DNA of 64,000 bases from Styela clava (Eukaryota > Chordata > Ascidiacea > Stolidobranchia > Styelidae). Below the pieces are notes generated by a model that made no database searches, had not been told where the DNA came from, and worked only from the letters and a program-made list of their open reading frames with translations. The translations under genes were made by a program, and so were the position numbers. Every line of letters begins with the position of its first letter. Position 1 is the stretch's first letter. Positions 35,033 to 50,000 of this stretch are shown here, piece by piece. Location of the stretch: assembly GCF_964204865.1 (NCBI RefSeq), contig NC_135259.1, forward strand, positions 7,202,974 through 7,266,973, written 5' to 3'.

Positions 35033-38000
35033 ATGCAAATGGAAAATAGCCAGCGTCGGGAGAATGCAGTGCCACAGAGAACATTGGAATTTAGGTAGGT
35101 TTGTCGATCTGGACTACATTATATATATTACCCTATGATATCCTGGCTGGAAACTAATTGGGGCCACTCTTCGCTTTTCTTTACCCGAGATAAGTATAAA
35201 ACTCCTATAATCCTATTGCTACAATTATAAACGACTTATCACATCTTTTTCAGGCAAGCCATGAAAGATTTTCGGACAATGTTTCCTACTCTGGATTCTG
35301 GTCTTATAGAATGTGTATTGAGAAGTAATGCAGGACATGTTGACTCAACCATTGATCAATTATTACAATTATCTCAAGACCCAAATGCAAAAACTAGAAA
35401 GTAAGTATTGTAATATACACAAACAGACTAAATAAGACTTTGAAATAAGAAAATTTGAATTGTTCCTTTCTCAAATCCTAACTTTTAACCATTGTTTGAT
35501 CCTAATGGTATGGCGGGAATTCATCACAATTGGAAAACAGCTTTTTGAGTATCAAATATATTTTTTTGACTGTTAACATTTTTTTGAAGTTTTTTTGAAC
35601 TTTTTCAGTGATCATTGATACTTCTTGTAAACGCGTTAAATCTTAGCCATGTGATCAACAGACCAACAAACTCTTTAATTGGTGTTTTTATGGTGAATTT
35701 CTCCCTTTGACATGCCTGTTATTTACTCTAATTCCTATATTACCCTGTTTTTGTCATTGGATAAAGTTTATAAATAATATAAATAATGTTCTTGCACTCA
35801 CAGTATATACTAGATTTGTATGTCGTGTTTGTTTGATGATATATATATATATATGGGTGAATCATTTGTCATATTTTTAAAATGATTCTAAATTAAAATA
35901 CTTTTTCTTCTATTCCAAGTGATTCCAAGAGCCTTGATGAACACTAAAACAAGTATATTTCTATAGCATTTTTAACCAAGGTCTAACTTAGACTGTTTCC
36001 TGTAAGCATATTTCAACTAACATAATTAGTAGTATGATAGTTTCTGACATTATGTAGGCGAAACGTACCAGTAGCATTTGTGTTAGTGTCCAACAATACT
36101 CTTGAATCAATTAGAATAACAATCGGCGCTTCAGAAGTGTATGTGCCAATATGGAGGTAACTAATTTTTTTCGCCTACTTTACATCAATTTGTGTAAAGG
36201 AACTTAAATCTTTGGGCAGGGGGTATATTCACTTGGCTAACACTGACAGTCCCCGAACTTTTGATAGAACTAAAATAAGGAAAATAAAATTGTGGCTCAA
36301 CCTTAACCCGGTACACATACTACGGCAGTACCCAATCCTTTTTATTCTTGATACACTATCCTTGTATTATACGGGCACATACTTAACAGCTCAAATCCAC
36401 AGGGGAGGATAGGTAGTTAGGTAATTTTATGTATAGTTTCATTCTTTTATTGTGCAATGTTTTTACTTTACAGTAGAGGAGGATGGAATGCAAATGAGGA
36501 CAGTACAGACACTGATGATTCCATTCCTTCAGAGGTTAGCATCATCATTTATCTGTGGGAAATTTTTTCCATGAAATTGTTTTAACAATTTATGAATATT
36601 ACTTCACTAAATTTTAGAGAATTTTAGTTTGGGTAAAATTGGAAATACCGACATAATATTTAAATAATGGAATAGATGTACAATAGCCTATGTACATATC
36701 GACGCATGAAATCCAAATTGGGCTAAGTCCATTTTTCTAGTTTTGAGAAAAACGCAAAAAACGTTTTTTTTTTGTTTCTTTTTTTTTATTTCTCTAATAC
36801 CTTACATCGAGGATGTCTAGTTTTTATGGTCCACCAAAGTTACAATGAAGGCCATATTTAGATGGTATAAAAAAATTTGTGCTCCGCCCCAATTTTTTTG
36901 GAGGGAGGTTTTTTTGGACTTAACCCTTTTTGGCTCTCAATTTTCTGGACCTGAAACAATTTTATTGGACTTAGGGCCCTTTTATTATGTTTTTATAGAG
37001 GCTGGTATGGACTTAGCGCTTTGTATTATATTTTTTGAGAGGAGCTATGTCCAAAAAACCGGACTTAGCCCCAACTTACAATGCAGTTATCCAGAGCTAA
37101 GTCCACTATAGTAGACACAGCTCTGTTTAGTTCTCAAATGCCCTAAAAAAAGCAGGGTTATGTCCATATCTGTCTTGAGATCTAGAGCACCTATAGATAA
37201 GGCAAATAGACCAAAATGTAGAGCTAAGTCCAGGAAAATCAGCAATTGAAAAATGTCATTTTTTGGAAAAGTGGACTTAGCACTGTTTGGTTTTGAGGTG
37301 TCGATATAGAATTTGATTTGATATTCAAAACTTTTGCTTGCTTTTTGTTTAACTCAAATTTCAAACAATCTATCTAACTGATATATTTTAGAATGTGATA
37401 TGAGGTGTTCATAAAAGCCCTCTAGCCTATTATATCAGGTAAATGAATTTTGATGTGTTCCTTGCAATTAATGGGGGGGGGGGGGCACTAATTAAATAAA
37501 CCAACCTAGTTAAAATATATAGTGAGGACCAACTTCACAATGGAATTTTAGTGGCAATGGACCCCATAAACACCTGTATTTAACTTTTTAAAATAAATCC
37601 AGATTATAGTGCAAAAATTGACAAATTCTGGTCGAAAAGAAATACTATACCTATTACTATTATCATAACAGCTATTTCAAATTTTTTTCAGACATAATTT
37701 TTTAGACATCTCTAAGTATCATTTATGTTATTTTCAGTTGCTTGATCCGCCCACTTCTAGTGATGATGATATACCAGTGAGAGATCCACCACCAATGTAC
37801 ACTCCAAGGGTTGGTGACCCGCCTCCAAATTTTTTTGGTCCAAATCAGCCTGTCGAGGTTCCAGTTAGTGAGAAAAAAAGAGGATCTCACAAGCATTCTA
37901 AATCTAATGGATATCATACAAAGACGTCTAAAAAGTGTTATAGGTGAAGTGACTCTATTTAATTATTAACAAATCATAGCCAGATAAAATTGGTGAAATT

Positions 38001-41000
38001 GAGTACCAGTGGTTTGTCTAGATTGGTACAATATTGTGTAGTGTATGGTTATGGTTACATAGGACTCAACAATGACGAAGTAAAGATCTGAAGTTCAATT
38101 CCCATCACCTGATATTTATAATGTAATAATACATTGGGTAGACAATTTGGAATCATGAAGAGTCAGATTCAAAAATAGTTGCTTGTTATGTAAAATTGGC
38201 TGCTTGTCCGGAGCCTAGTTCAGGTTGCAAATAAGAAACAGCATATACAAAATGCAATAAATGAAAAATGTAGGTAGGATATAACAATTTTTTCTTTTGC
38301 AGTCCTTCTTGTTTCATTATTTTGTTATAATTACCGTATATTGGATTATACGGTATATTAATTCAAGTGATGAAATTCAATTTTTTATCAAAAATATTTG
38401 CTTTTTGATTGGTTGAATTATGACTAATGAACTTCATTTTCACTGACAAGATTGCCGATCTTCTTTTTGCAAAGTATCACTTTTACAGAGCCTGGAACCC
38501 ACCTATGCTTGGTGCTCTACCTGATGACTTTCTCAGAATATTACCGCAGCAATTCTTGGATCCCTCATCGTCAAGAGAAAAATCTAAAGTAAGTTCAGTT
38601 TCATATCACAGATTGTACGTAAGTCGTATAACGTTCTTGAAATTCCAATGGATTCTCCAATTCTTGATCCAAATTCCAAAATTCATATTCTGGGGCTGGG
38701 TTACTTGGAAACCTAAATAAAAACTAGCAAAAAAAGGTCAAAACTACAAAAACAAGTCAATATTCACAATTATAGTTGAAAATTTGCCTTCGTGAAAAGA
38801 TGTCCAGAAGGCTGCTTAAACTTCAATTGTTACATCACTGCTGACTACTTTATTAGGCATTGTAACAGAAATAAACTAAGAAGTAAATTTAGAGAAATAT
38901 CAATATGAATCATTCTTGCAAAAAAATGAAGATGAATCGAATACAGTGATCTATATCGGAAAACTATTTGCATTTTGTTTCAGAAAATTTCCTCTGGATC
39001 AAAGAAACGTACTCCACCAGCAGGTAGTACTTCAGGACATAGAAGTGTAGATCCAGTATTCTCTCATCGATCAACTCATTCTGGAGATCGAGAACTTACT
39101 ACTCGTCATGAGAAATATACTCCACCCATACTCAATAACCCAGCATCGACTACTCCATTGAGCCATCATTCTCCAAGTGTTAATAACGAGTCTACTGATG
39201 AAGACCTAACCCCGCCTCCTCGCCCTCCAAGGACTATCCAACCTAGAAGGTTGCCTCAATATAATGAACGAGACCGGAATTTACCTCTTCATTCTGATTC
39301 GATTGTACCAGGGAACTTATCGATACGTCTTGCTTCTGAAAGTCGAGGTTTCCATCATCAGTCTATGGATCCTACTCTATCTAATGGACAAAGACAAAGG
39401 CATCATCATAGGAGTTCAAGGTAGGAAGACTTTTTATGTTTTATTGGTTATATATATTTATTTAAAACATAATTGCTAATAAATATTCAATTAATGAAAA
39501 TCTCATTTTACACATAGTCAAAAGATATCGTTTTTAAAATATTAATATGATATAAAAAGAAACTGCCTTTTTAAACAGTGCAGGCAATTGTGAATTGTTA
39601 TTTCTTTTGATACTTGCCTACATATTTTATTCATATGAGTTTTTTTTGCTATTGTATAGAAAATGAAAATTTGATGTTGTATGCTATTGTAACTCCGATG
39701 TTGAAATGTCAATTCCTTCTTTTTTGTAATAATTTTATTGGACGTTATTCTAAAATTAGGGTATTGAAATGCCATTGCATTCATACTGAATTCTTCATAC
39801 TAACCTTTATTACAATAATATTAGAGGAGAAAGGATAAAATAAATAAAATTAAGGCTTTTGAATGACATTGTTCCTGACTTTTTTATCCTCTTTTTTTAT
39901 TGATAGTTTATAATAATCTATTTTATTTATAAATCATGCTTCTTATAGTTTGATTTTGATTCAATAAAATATTTTCAAACTCAAACGCATAATTGAATAA
40001 TATAAATTATGTGCATTTCAAAGTAATTCATCTCGAATCAGGAAGTTTTGTAATTACCAGCTATAATTCACTTGATTCTTACATGATCATTCATTTTCAG
40101 ATCAAACCATAGCAGATCACATAATAATTTGCCTCTACAACAAAATTTACCAAGTTATAATCAAACTACAAATTTGAATGGAAGCAATCATATAACGAGA
40201 AGAAGCAGTGATTTCACTTCTCGGAGGTGATTTTTTTGTTTTATTTTGATTTTTATTATTTTTTCACCTGTATTGATCTCATGTTAATTTCTTTATAGGT
40301 TTTAGGGTAATTTTATAATTGGACATTTTCGAAAAAATCATTGTTATTTGTTTGAGAATTTGCTCACAGTAAGGTGATTTACACTCACTCAAATCGATGC
40401 TATTTGCTTAAGAATTTGCCCACAGCTAAGTCGTACGCACTCACTCAGAAGTAATAAAAATTCATTTTTAAATCACTGAAGTTACAAAGATATCGAAGCT
40501 ATATAGATTTAGGGTTAGGCATTTTGTGCCAGTGAATTCCATTTTATGCGAAATTTGATACAGTTTACTTCAATACAATCAGTAAATCCACTACGAGGTT
40601 GGGAGTTCAAATTCTATATTTCAGTGGCTTTTCAAACTTTGTTTACCATTGATGGGCTTAAAAAATAGACTATGCTTTCATAGTAGATGTGATAAACCGG
40701 ATAAAAATTTTTGTCTGTAATTGTATAAAACTGTTTTATAGTTATGAAGTGTCCAGGATATTAGCAATAGTGAGTGAAATCATAGAATACATAAGGAAAA
40801 ATATCATAAAAGACATCAGGCATAGTTTTGGTTGCCAGTATACCAGTATGTTGTGCAATTTTTATGATCTAAAATATTAATTCATAATTTTTAGGATTTT
40901 ATAGATATTTCAATCTGATTTGCCAATGTGTCATTTATATCTGGTATTTTGATTTTATTTTGCATGGGCCACCTATAATAATTTGAGGTTAAGTTTAGCC

Positions 41001-44000
41001 TGAACTCAAATTAAAAGGTTGATTTTGTTTAAATTTGTTCTCTATTGGAATAATTAACGGTTAACATAAACTCTAGCCACATAACTAACGACTCTGTTTC
41101 TTGGAAAATACTCTTTTAACACCATTGTGTAATTAAAATTTTGATCAAAACAAGATCAAAAACTCAATTGAAGTTATATTTATCATTGTTTTTGTATTAC
41201 TCTACTATCAGCAGCACTCTGAAACGGTAATGTTTGCGTAATAATAATAAGCATGATATATTGTTTCCAGGTGACCAAGCTTATTTTATAGGCTTATTTG
41301 ATTATTTTCAATTTAATATCCTGCGCACAAAAGCACACATACACATTTATATGTGAAAATAAATTTCAGCTTTACACATACACATACATTAGATAAGTAT
41401 TTCACAATAAAAACAAGTTTGAGTCCGTCGTACTCATCAGGAGAAGTGCAGTTCAATAATGCAATAAAATTATAATTTTAGACCATCTTAGTCAAGTAGC
41501 TTGCATAATTATAGTTTTATATCATGCAAGGAAGTGGGACCTAATATTTCCTCAACTAATAAATTATATTCATATCAAGCACATTAAGCTTAAGTAGTAT
41601 TTATGTAACAGAGATCTCCATAATAAATAGATTCAAAATTGCTTACGGTATATACGATAGTAAATTCCTCTAGGATTTATTTAGAATTTTGTCTAAAATT
41701 TTTCATTTTCATAAGCATTTGATATGTGATGATCAGACTAAAGATGATCGACTGACCCTGTAGAGTGTAGGCTATAAAATAAATAAAAGGAAAAATGCAA
41801 TCTCCAGCACAACTATTGTATTTATGTATGGTAATTAAACATGAAAGCAGAGACAGGTGTATATCCTGGCATCCTGCATTACCGGTACTAAATTCAACTT
41901 ACCCGAAATTACAATGATTTTTGCCATTTCTCCGTTCAACATAAACCGATGTAAAATATGTCAAAAATTTCCAACTTGTTTTTATTTCGGAGACTATTCT
42001 TTATAGACTTATAGTAATGTATTCGTTTTTGGTTATCATTGATATGTCTACACCCCTGCTCTATTTTATACACATGTTCAAAAACTTTCAATTTTTTAAT
42101 GGCCAAGAGAATTCATTAATACCATATATAGTCTGTCGGACTCTACAGCTGTACTAAATGAAGTAAAAAAACTTTAATAAACACTAATTTGGTACATTAA
42201 AAATGATTAATAATATTGAGAAGTGAATTCATAACAAAATTGAAAATCACGATGGTACTTTACGAACACCTTGTGTAGCGAGTTTGCATTTATAAGTAAT
42301 AATTATGTCTCTATTAATTAACTATATAGGCCTATAACTTTAAGCATATTGACTATATATGACGTTTTACAATTTTTTGTTTTGTTTCCGCAGTAATTAC
42401 TGGATCACATTTAAAATTGAAGGTAATATTATGATGTTCTTCAGCAGTCAGCATATCAGCGCAATAGTATCCAATTAGCAAATGCCACATTTCAAAGTAA
42501 TATTGAGAAAATACCATTTTTGTGGTGACCGTACATTTGAACCCACGTACATTTGAACCCATGCGTATATCCGCGGGTTCAATCTATATGCGGTTGCTAA
42601 AACCCATGGGTTAGGGTGAGTATGGGTTCCAATATCCGTAAAACAAAAAAATTTCCATATGTGCAATAGTATGCAGGTGCAATTGTCATGGGTTCAAATG
42701 TTCAAGGGTTCAAATGTAATGGAACCCATTTTTGTAATTGTTTGATTTTAACATCACATAACATAAACATAAGAACATAAATTAATTAAAACAAGTGTTT
42801 GATAAGCTTCGAAGCTCAGACCGTAAGATGGTCCATGGTTCATAATGATGGAACATCAGAAAAATCCATTTAGAAAAAATGTGACATAATAAGTTACTGT
42901 TTTTTTTTGTGGGGACATGAATAAATTTCTCAAAACTATTTAAAATTGTTGGCAAGATCACTTAACAATCATAATATTTCATTTCAAATAATGCTAATTA
43001 CTTTGTGATCGGTCAAGTATGAGTCATTGATGTTGTAACTCACCAATGTGTGGCTCATCATTACATCATGCTTGAGAAGAAATATCTAATATTATTTGTT
43101 TAAGAAGCCTCCTAATATTGACAATTGTGTAACTCTGACTTCACTTCCTGATTTATATACATACTTGGATTAGTCATTCACATTCGTAGCTATTTTGTAT
43201 ACCCTTGATCTTTTCTGAGTACATACTAATGCTTTGTTTGCCTTTTTTGTGTTTGATCATATTATATTTGCTGGTTTCCATCATTGAATTGTCATTAAAT
43301 TCACACATTCCTAAGATTTTTAAATTTAGTAGTTTCCTCCTGGGTTAAGTTATCTTAAATTTTTTTTTTTATAAAATGATTGCTTAATAACATGATGGTC
43401 TGATTTAATACACGAGAGAAAAATAAAATTACAAACAGAACTTATATTTCTATCTTCATCTAATTTCATGCTGAAACTGTCTTGCTAGGATTTGAAACAT
43501 GTTCAATCCAATTATTAAATTATAGGTTAGCCTTATGTTTATTTCTATCTTAATATAAATTCATAGTCACTGTCATAATTTATGTAACATTAAGTGTGAT
43601 ATCGTTACTAATAACTAGAATTTTGTGTTGGTCAGTGAATTCACAAATATATCCCGATATGCGTCTGCAGCCTGTAAAATGGGCGCTCCAGAAGTGTATG
43701 TACCAATATAATGGAGGTGACTAATTTTGTTCGCCTACATTACGTCAAGTTGTATAAAGGGACTGAAACCTATGGACAGGGCAAATATTCACTTGGCTAA
43801 CACGGACAGTCCCCGAACTCGTAATAGAACTAAAATATGGAAAATCGGAATAAAATTATGGCCTAACCCTAACCTGGTACAGTGGTACATATACTACGGG
43901 ACTGAGAGTACCGTAAAATGAATGCAATACCGTAAAGTCATTATTGTTTATTTTGTAAAGCTGTGGGTATGTCACTGTGTGTTTAAGCTTTGCAATATTT

Positions 44001-47000
44001 TCAAGTTATGTTTTATGCTGCTACACAAACATAGCTATGAGAATTACTATCAAAAAATCAATATATGCCAGACATATAGACTATTCCTCCCCACAAACTC
44101 TTTTCTAGTTCAATAAATGAACAGAAAAAGAAGAAAATTGTTGAACTGTTTTCTCACAAGCCTAAGAATCGATTGAGTAATTCAGGCAATTACAGGAATC
44201 AATAATCCAGCTTATCACTTCACTTCTTAGGCAACGTTTAGGCCATAAAAATTGTATTCAAAGTCAGAAAGGTCAAAGAACCATTACTTTTGCCTAATCC
44301 AATAAAATTTGTTTCATTATTAACAATGGGTCGTGCATTCCAAATAAGTTTTTGATAAATTGAACTCTGATTTTTTTATTTAAGATTAAATTTCCTTTCC
44401 GACATTTGCAATATTTCCAGTTAAAAAGCGATTTCAAAAAATCAGTTTTGGTAAAAAATTAAATTTTTTTTTCGGTAATCATCTTTATGCAATAATATTT
44501 TAAATTAATAATATTTAGTGATTCAGACAAAACTCTACCCATAGATTTATTTTGTTTTATTATACTCCACTCCTAAAGAAGTTAGCCTAAAATAGCTTTT
44601 TGTACTAGGCATAATCGTTGCGAAATCATTATTTGTGATGAATTTTACAGAATATTATAATATGATTCTACATACAAGCAAGCTGTAATTCCTGATATCG
44701 TTCTCGAGTTGATTCTCGTTCAGAATTCTAGACTTATCTAGTGGATTTTCTTGGTACATTTAGTCATTACTGCGCCCTAAATTTGTATGGGACCTCATCA
44801 ACCCTTTTACTAGAGCGTATTAAATTGCCCATTGGGCATTGAAGCATGATGTATCTCTATTCAGAGCAAATGGATGGAGTGATCAAAATTATAGTATCGT
44901 ATAAAAATCAGAACACAAAGAATATGATTCTGATCTCACTGACTAGAAATAGCATTATTTCATGAGAAATTTAAAAAAAAATGTAATTTGTGTAACCTAT
45001 TTGACTGAAATAAGTGGAGTTAAATAGGGCTGAAAGAAATTTATATATTGCCTGTGACAAAAGCACCCATTTTTTTAATTCGATGAACCATTTTTTCACC
45101 AGACTGCATCCATTTCATTTTTATCAGTTATTTCCTAGACCCATGAAATACAATGTCGTTCATCAAGAACTTGTATATCGTTAATAACATTTCAAATTTA
45201 ATAGTTTACGAAAGCCGCTATATTATGGTGTTGAACAGTGAATACTATTTATCAAAGACAATCATTATACATGGTACTGTTGGAGTCATTGCTTTTAAGT
45301 ATTACCACACATTTCATGTCCACAGATTGCCATGGTATTTTAGAGTAGTAATGCCTTTTGGTTTTTCATAGGTCGATGCAACCATGAGTTACGTTGAACA
45401 GAATTAAATTAATACGACAGGGCATTTTAAATGCTCATATCGGTCATGGATTTGAAGATTTTGCGTAACAGAAAATCATCCTAGTAAAAAGTTTTTCTGA
45501 TAAATCTACTATTTTTTTCTGACTCGCAACAATTCATTTGGTATCAAAGCAATAACGGCTTTACTTTTACATCATTTTCATTTTTCCGACATAATGAAAA
45601 TGAATGCGTAAATTAGAAGCCTGCACGGGAATGGCGGTAATGCTCACCACGCAACTGTGCAAAGGTGTCGCAACAATATGCGCCGCACGTTAGTACGGAA
45701 AATAACAAACAATGCCGGTTCTATTTCATCGTCAATACAATATGTGACAAAGCTCAGAAAACTGTTTGAACATTGTCCTCGATGATGGCAAAAAGTGGCT
45801 CGGAATTATTCTAAAATTAGAAGAAAAGTATTCGAATACTTCGATATTCGTTTCGGACAACCCTGATAACTATTACAAAAGAATATGAAGTTTAAGAACC
45901 AGGAATATCCAAAGCCAGTTGAATGATTGGATCGATTTTATTTAAAATTTTTGATTTTAAGAATAATTTAGAATAGTTTCTTTTGATATATTACCATTTC
46001 GAACAATTGAAAGTTTCACAGTTCAACCAATCAAAATCAATCAAATCATTGTTCATCTTAAATTCCCTGCATTTCCAAAGTCCAACTGATTGAATATACA
46101 TTGCCTTATATGAGTTCTTTGTTGCACACGATACAATCTTGAATATATAACAAATTTGAAAATATTATTCTAGAATGTATTTGAAGTAGTAGATTATATG
46201 AACATCAGAGATAAGAATCTTTCGCTGTGTTTTACTTGTAGAATATACGACTACCAGTAAATCATTTTTATTCCTTGTAATTTTTTACCTGTATTATGAT
46301 TACATAATGTTTTGTTGCATGTTGCAAATCTGGTATAAAAGCATAAATTGTGATCTAGACCAATCAAATTGTTTGAAATGAAAAAAAAAACTAGCCAGTT
46401 ATAAACTGACCCATTTATAATACAACTTGGGATATTAATTTGATTTTCTTATAGCCTAGCCTACCATATGTGAGTGTATGTGTCTGTAATCTTGAACTTT
46501 GGAAGGTGGTGTGTACTTGTTGGAGTTGGTAGACTAATCTCAGATAAGAATCTTAGTATAGCTTATACTAAATAATTTATGAAATGTTAATATGCCAGAC
46601 AGGATGTTATAATGTACTTATGAGTGATTAAAATGAGATACCATTGTGTGGTATTTTATTGGATTTAGAAAATATTTCTTTTCAAATACTTTAGTAGAAG
46701 ATGATCCTAGGTTTTTAAAATTTATGGAAATTTTATTGGAAATTATTTAATGAGGCGATTCCCTAAATACGTCCTTAAAACGGTGAATTTATAAAAATTC
46801 GCATAATGTCACTTCGTTTCAGTGTGATTAAGAGTTATGCGCGTATAAGCCGACCTCTTAGTTTGGCAACTTTTTTTTGTGTTTTGAATTCATTGCCATC
46901 ATAGATTAAAATTCTGGTTTAATAAGTATGGTTTGAAAACAACTGCCAAGTCAATGTAAATTTGGCTGTATAGAATTAGATTGTGTTGAGCAAAGTAACT

Positions 47001-50000
47001 TCATACATAGGCCTACTACTTGGCTGAAGCTTTATTCAGAGCTACTTTATAAAATATAAAGTAAATTGAATGTGATTCAGTTTCGGAATTTTGTGTTGAT
47101 TTTTTTATATGATTGTGACGCTAGTTTTGGAAGAACTCATATATCTGCGGTTGATACGCCCTAGGTGAGGTGGTCGGCATCAGAAAATACATTTTGTGGT
47201 GTACTCGTGAGCATTCGCATCGCCAATTCACATTATAAAGTGCACTTTCCATGTAAAGATGAAAACAACCTGCCCATAACTAGTCAAATATAGAATTCAC
47301 CAACATGCCACAAACTGCCATTTTCTGCTTTTATCTGACAAGCATAGAAAATTATAGCATGTTTGCACCAAATATATGTATAATGCTGATTAATTATTCA
47401 TATAAACATGAAATATCATACAAGGAAATTTTTTGCAACATGCTTTGGTCTTCGATATTTGTCTTGTGCTACTATTTTTGTTAGCCCTATTACATTTCTG
47501 GTTCAAGGAAATATTATGACAAAATATGTTGAAAATTTTTTTAGTGATCATTGAACAACAGTGCCAAATTCAATTTAAACTTTGAAAATTTGGATGCAAA
47601 TCATTTCCAAAGTTATTTAAACAGGCATTTTTTTATGTAAGAAGCTACTTTTCTTAAATGACCTAAATTTTTCAGTTTGGCAATATTGCCTACCCAATTT
47701 ATTTATTACCTTGGGCACTGTGCCCACTTGCTTTCATTCTGTTTCTTTGCTATTTGAAAGTTTGAGCTAGTTCATACCATTAGTATTATACGAAACTGAA
47801 ATTATTACCGCACCTTCGTGGATACTCGACCAAAACTTAGATATGATTGTAGATATCAAACATCTTATAGCATTGGCGCATCATGCTAAGCGTTAGAAAC
47901 ATGCTCATCAGCTCACATTTAATTACCCTCCGCGTTTCAAATTCCATGGGAGATAAATATGTGCAATATGGGTGGTTGTTCACATAACCGCTACATCTAA
48001 AACGATTGAATAGTTTATTATTTTTATACCTAACTTGAAACATTGGTAATTACTCGAACGGTAAGGCCATGGTTTGTTATACGATTATTAAGCCATTTAT
48101 GGGTTTTTCCCTCCTTTGCATTAAGAACAAAATCCTATTCTAATAAGATGCTTACTTTTATAATTCTTGTGATTTATTAAATGAGTCTCATCAGTACTAT
48201 TATTAATTAATATTGTCATGCAGTACAATCATGATTCGATCATGCTGTATAGTAAAATATTCAAGATAAATAAATTATATTAAATGAAACAAATTTGGAA
48301 ATTGCTCCATATTGAGATGCATCCATGCGTTTTTAATTATACTATTATTATCGTTCTTTCGATTGGTCAAGTTTGAGTCATTGATAGATCATACCACTGA
48401 AGCATAGACCATCTATGATACTTCATATAAAAAAATTGACTTGATTTTAATTAATTTTATTCAGAATGGTAATGGTGTCACGAACTTCCGAGCCTGCGAT
48501 ATCGGTATCACATAATAACGGCAATCACAATGGTTTCCAATCTCCAATTAATAACGATAGACCTTCATCACATCGATCTTATCATAGATCATCATCAAAT
48601 TCATTTTCAAGTAATCATCATCATCACCAAACATCATCTGGACATCATAGTCCAGTGTTTCAAAGGTAATTCTTCTTGATTGACTATGAAATTATAGTGA
48701 TTTTTCATGATTTTATGCAATATGATTGTTGCCAGTTATTAATCTGCTTCAAATCAAACATGAGTGATTGTATATTGTGATGCCCGATGCCAATTGTTTA
48801 TTCATTCATACTTGATTGTATTATCTCAATTTGATGGATTTTGTTGTTGCATCATTATTTATTATGCATCTCATGTTATTTAGTAAAGAATTACGGCCAC
48901 TCAGCGTGTTTCCGAGACTTTTATTCACAATTCTACTCAACCAAATGCGGGGTGAAATTACATGTGATTGTTAATTTGTTCAATTATTCTTTATGAAATT
49001 TTAAAAACTTGATGTGGCAATGTCACCCTGCATAAGAGTCATGAAGCAGGGTTTCCCAAACTGGCGTCTGCTGACCCCTGAGGGTCCGTGATGGCTGAAA
49101 AGAGTCTGATCGATCTCCAATGATCGTTTTCAATCAAAAAGCCTATGCAAGCCTATCCATCGCTGTCATTAATAGACCCCCCTCGTTGGTTAGACATAGG
49201 AATTTATACGGAATAGATTGGGGGGGTCCACCGAAACTAAGATTCACTAATAGGGGTCGCGACCCCAAAAGTGTGGAAATAGGCATAGAGAATATTTTGT
49301 TATTTGACGGTTTGTTCAAACGGCTTTCTCTGAGCGAAGATATGTACATTATTTTCATTACTAGAAATGAATATGGTCTGTGCTTCAGCCGTGTCATTCC
49401 TTATATTTTTCTATTTAATAACATGATTGTTTTTGTATGCATATGAAGAGGTGGAAGTCCAGCTTTTATATCTTCTCAATCTCGTTCTGGAAGACCATCA
49501 AGTGCATCAAGGTTAGTTTACTTTTGTCTTTATTTCTGTAAAATGTTCCTATAGAACTGTCAATTGGGGTGATATGTTAGACTAACTCTTCATCCATCTT
49601 CCTCTGTTAGTTTGCGTTAATGGATGCATTATAATGCAAGGATGCTGGTGCTGGAACAAGAATAAATATGCCTATACCGTGTAATTCAAGAGTCTTGCTG
49701 CACACTTACCGACTACCGTATATCTTTGCATATGATTTGAAGCCGGTGCTTCAAATCATAACACGTCATACGCACCTATTACAGCAAATGGTTGCAGAAG
49801 AGAATCAATGAAAATGATAACCAATATTATTATGTTTTACTTTTATTAGAGTGTCTCAAAATCCTTTAAATTCATCCTCACTGTCGCTGTTGGAATTATT
49901 TAACATAACGTAATTTCGTTTCAGTGTGATCAGAGTTATGCGCATATAAGCAGACCTATTGGTTTGGCAACTTTTTTTCAGTTTTAAACTCAGTTTTATG

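Larger units (their letters stand above)
40227..48464 (+). other. Intron 7 of CUEDC1 (8.2 kb)
   Basis: The largest intron of the gene. It holds repeats at 42515-42725, 43680-43905 and 47870-48060 and a further dispersed block at 46790-46875 that recurs near 49910-49990 (TTTCAGTGTGAT..AGAGTTATGCGC). No exon compatible with the flanking phase 2 junctions was found. Confidence 0.6.

Noticed and set aside
35840-35856. AT dinucleotide run
   Set aside because: An ordinary microsatellite in an AT-rich intron, with no further structure.
39542-39838. Open frames on both strands in CUEDC1 intron 6
   Set aside because: AT-rich intron sequence; the flanking exons join in phase without it.
49120-49446. 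108-codon open frame before CUEDC1 exon 9
   Set aside because: Mostly hAT-derived repeat; no homology, and exon 9 is read in phase from its own acceptor.
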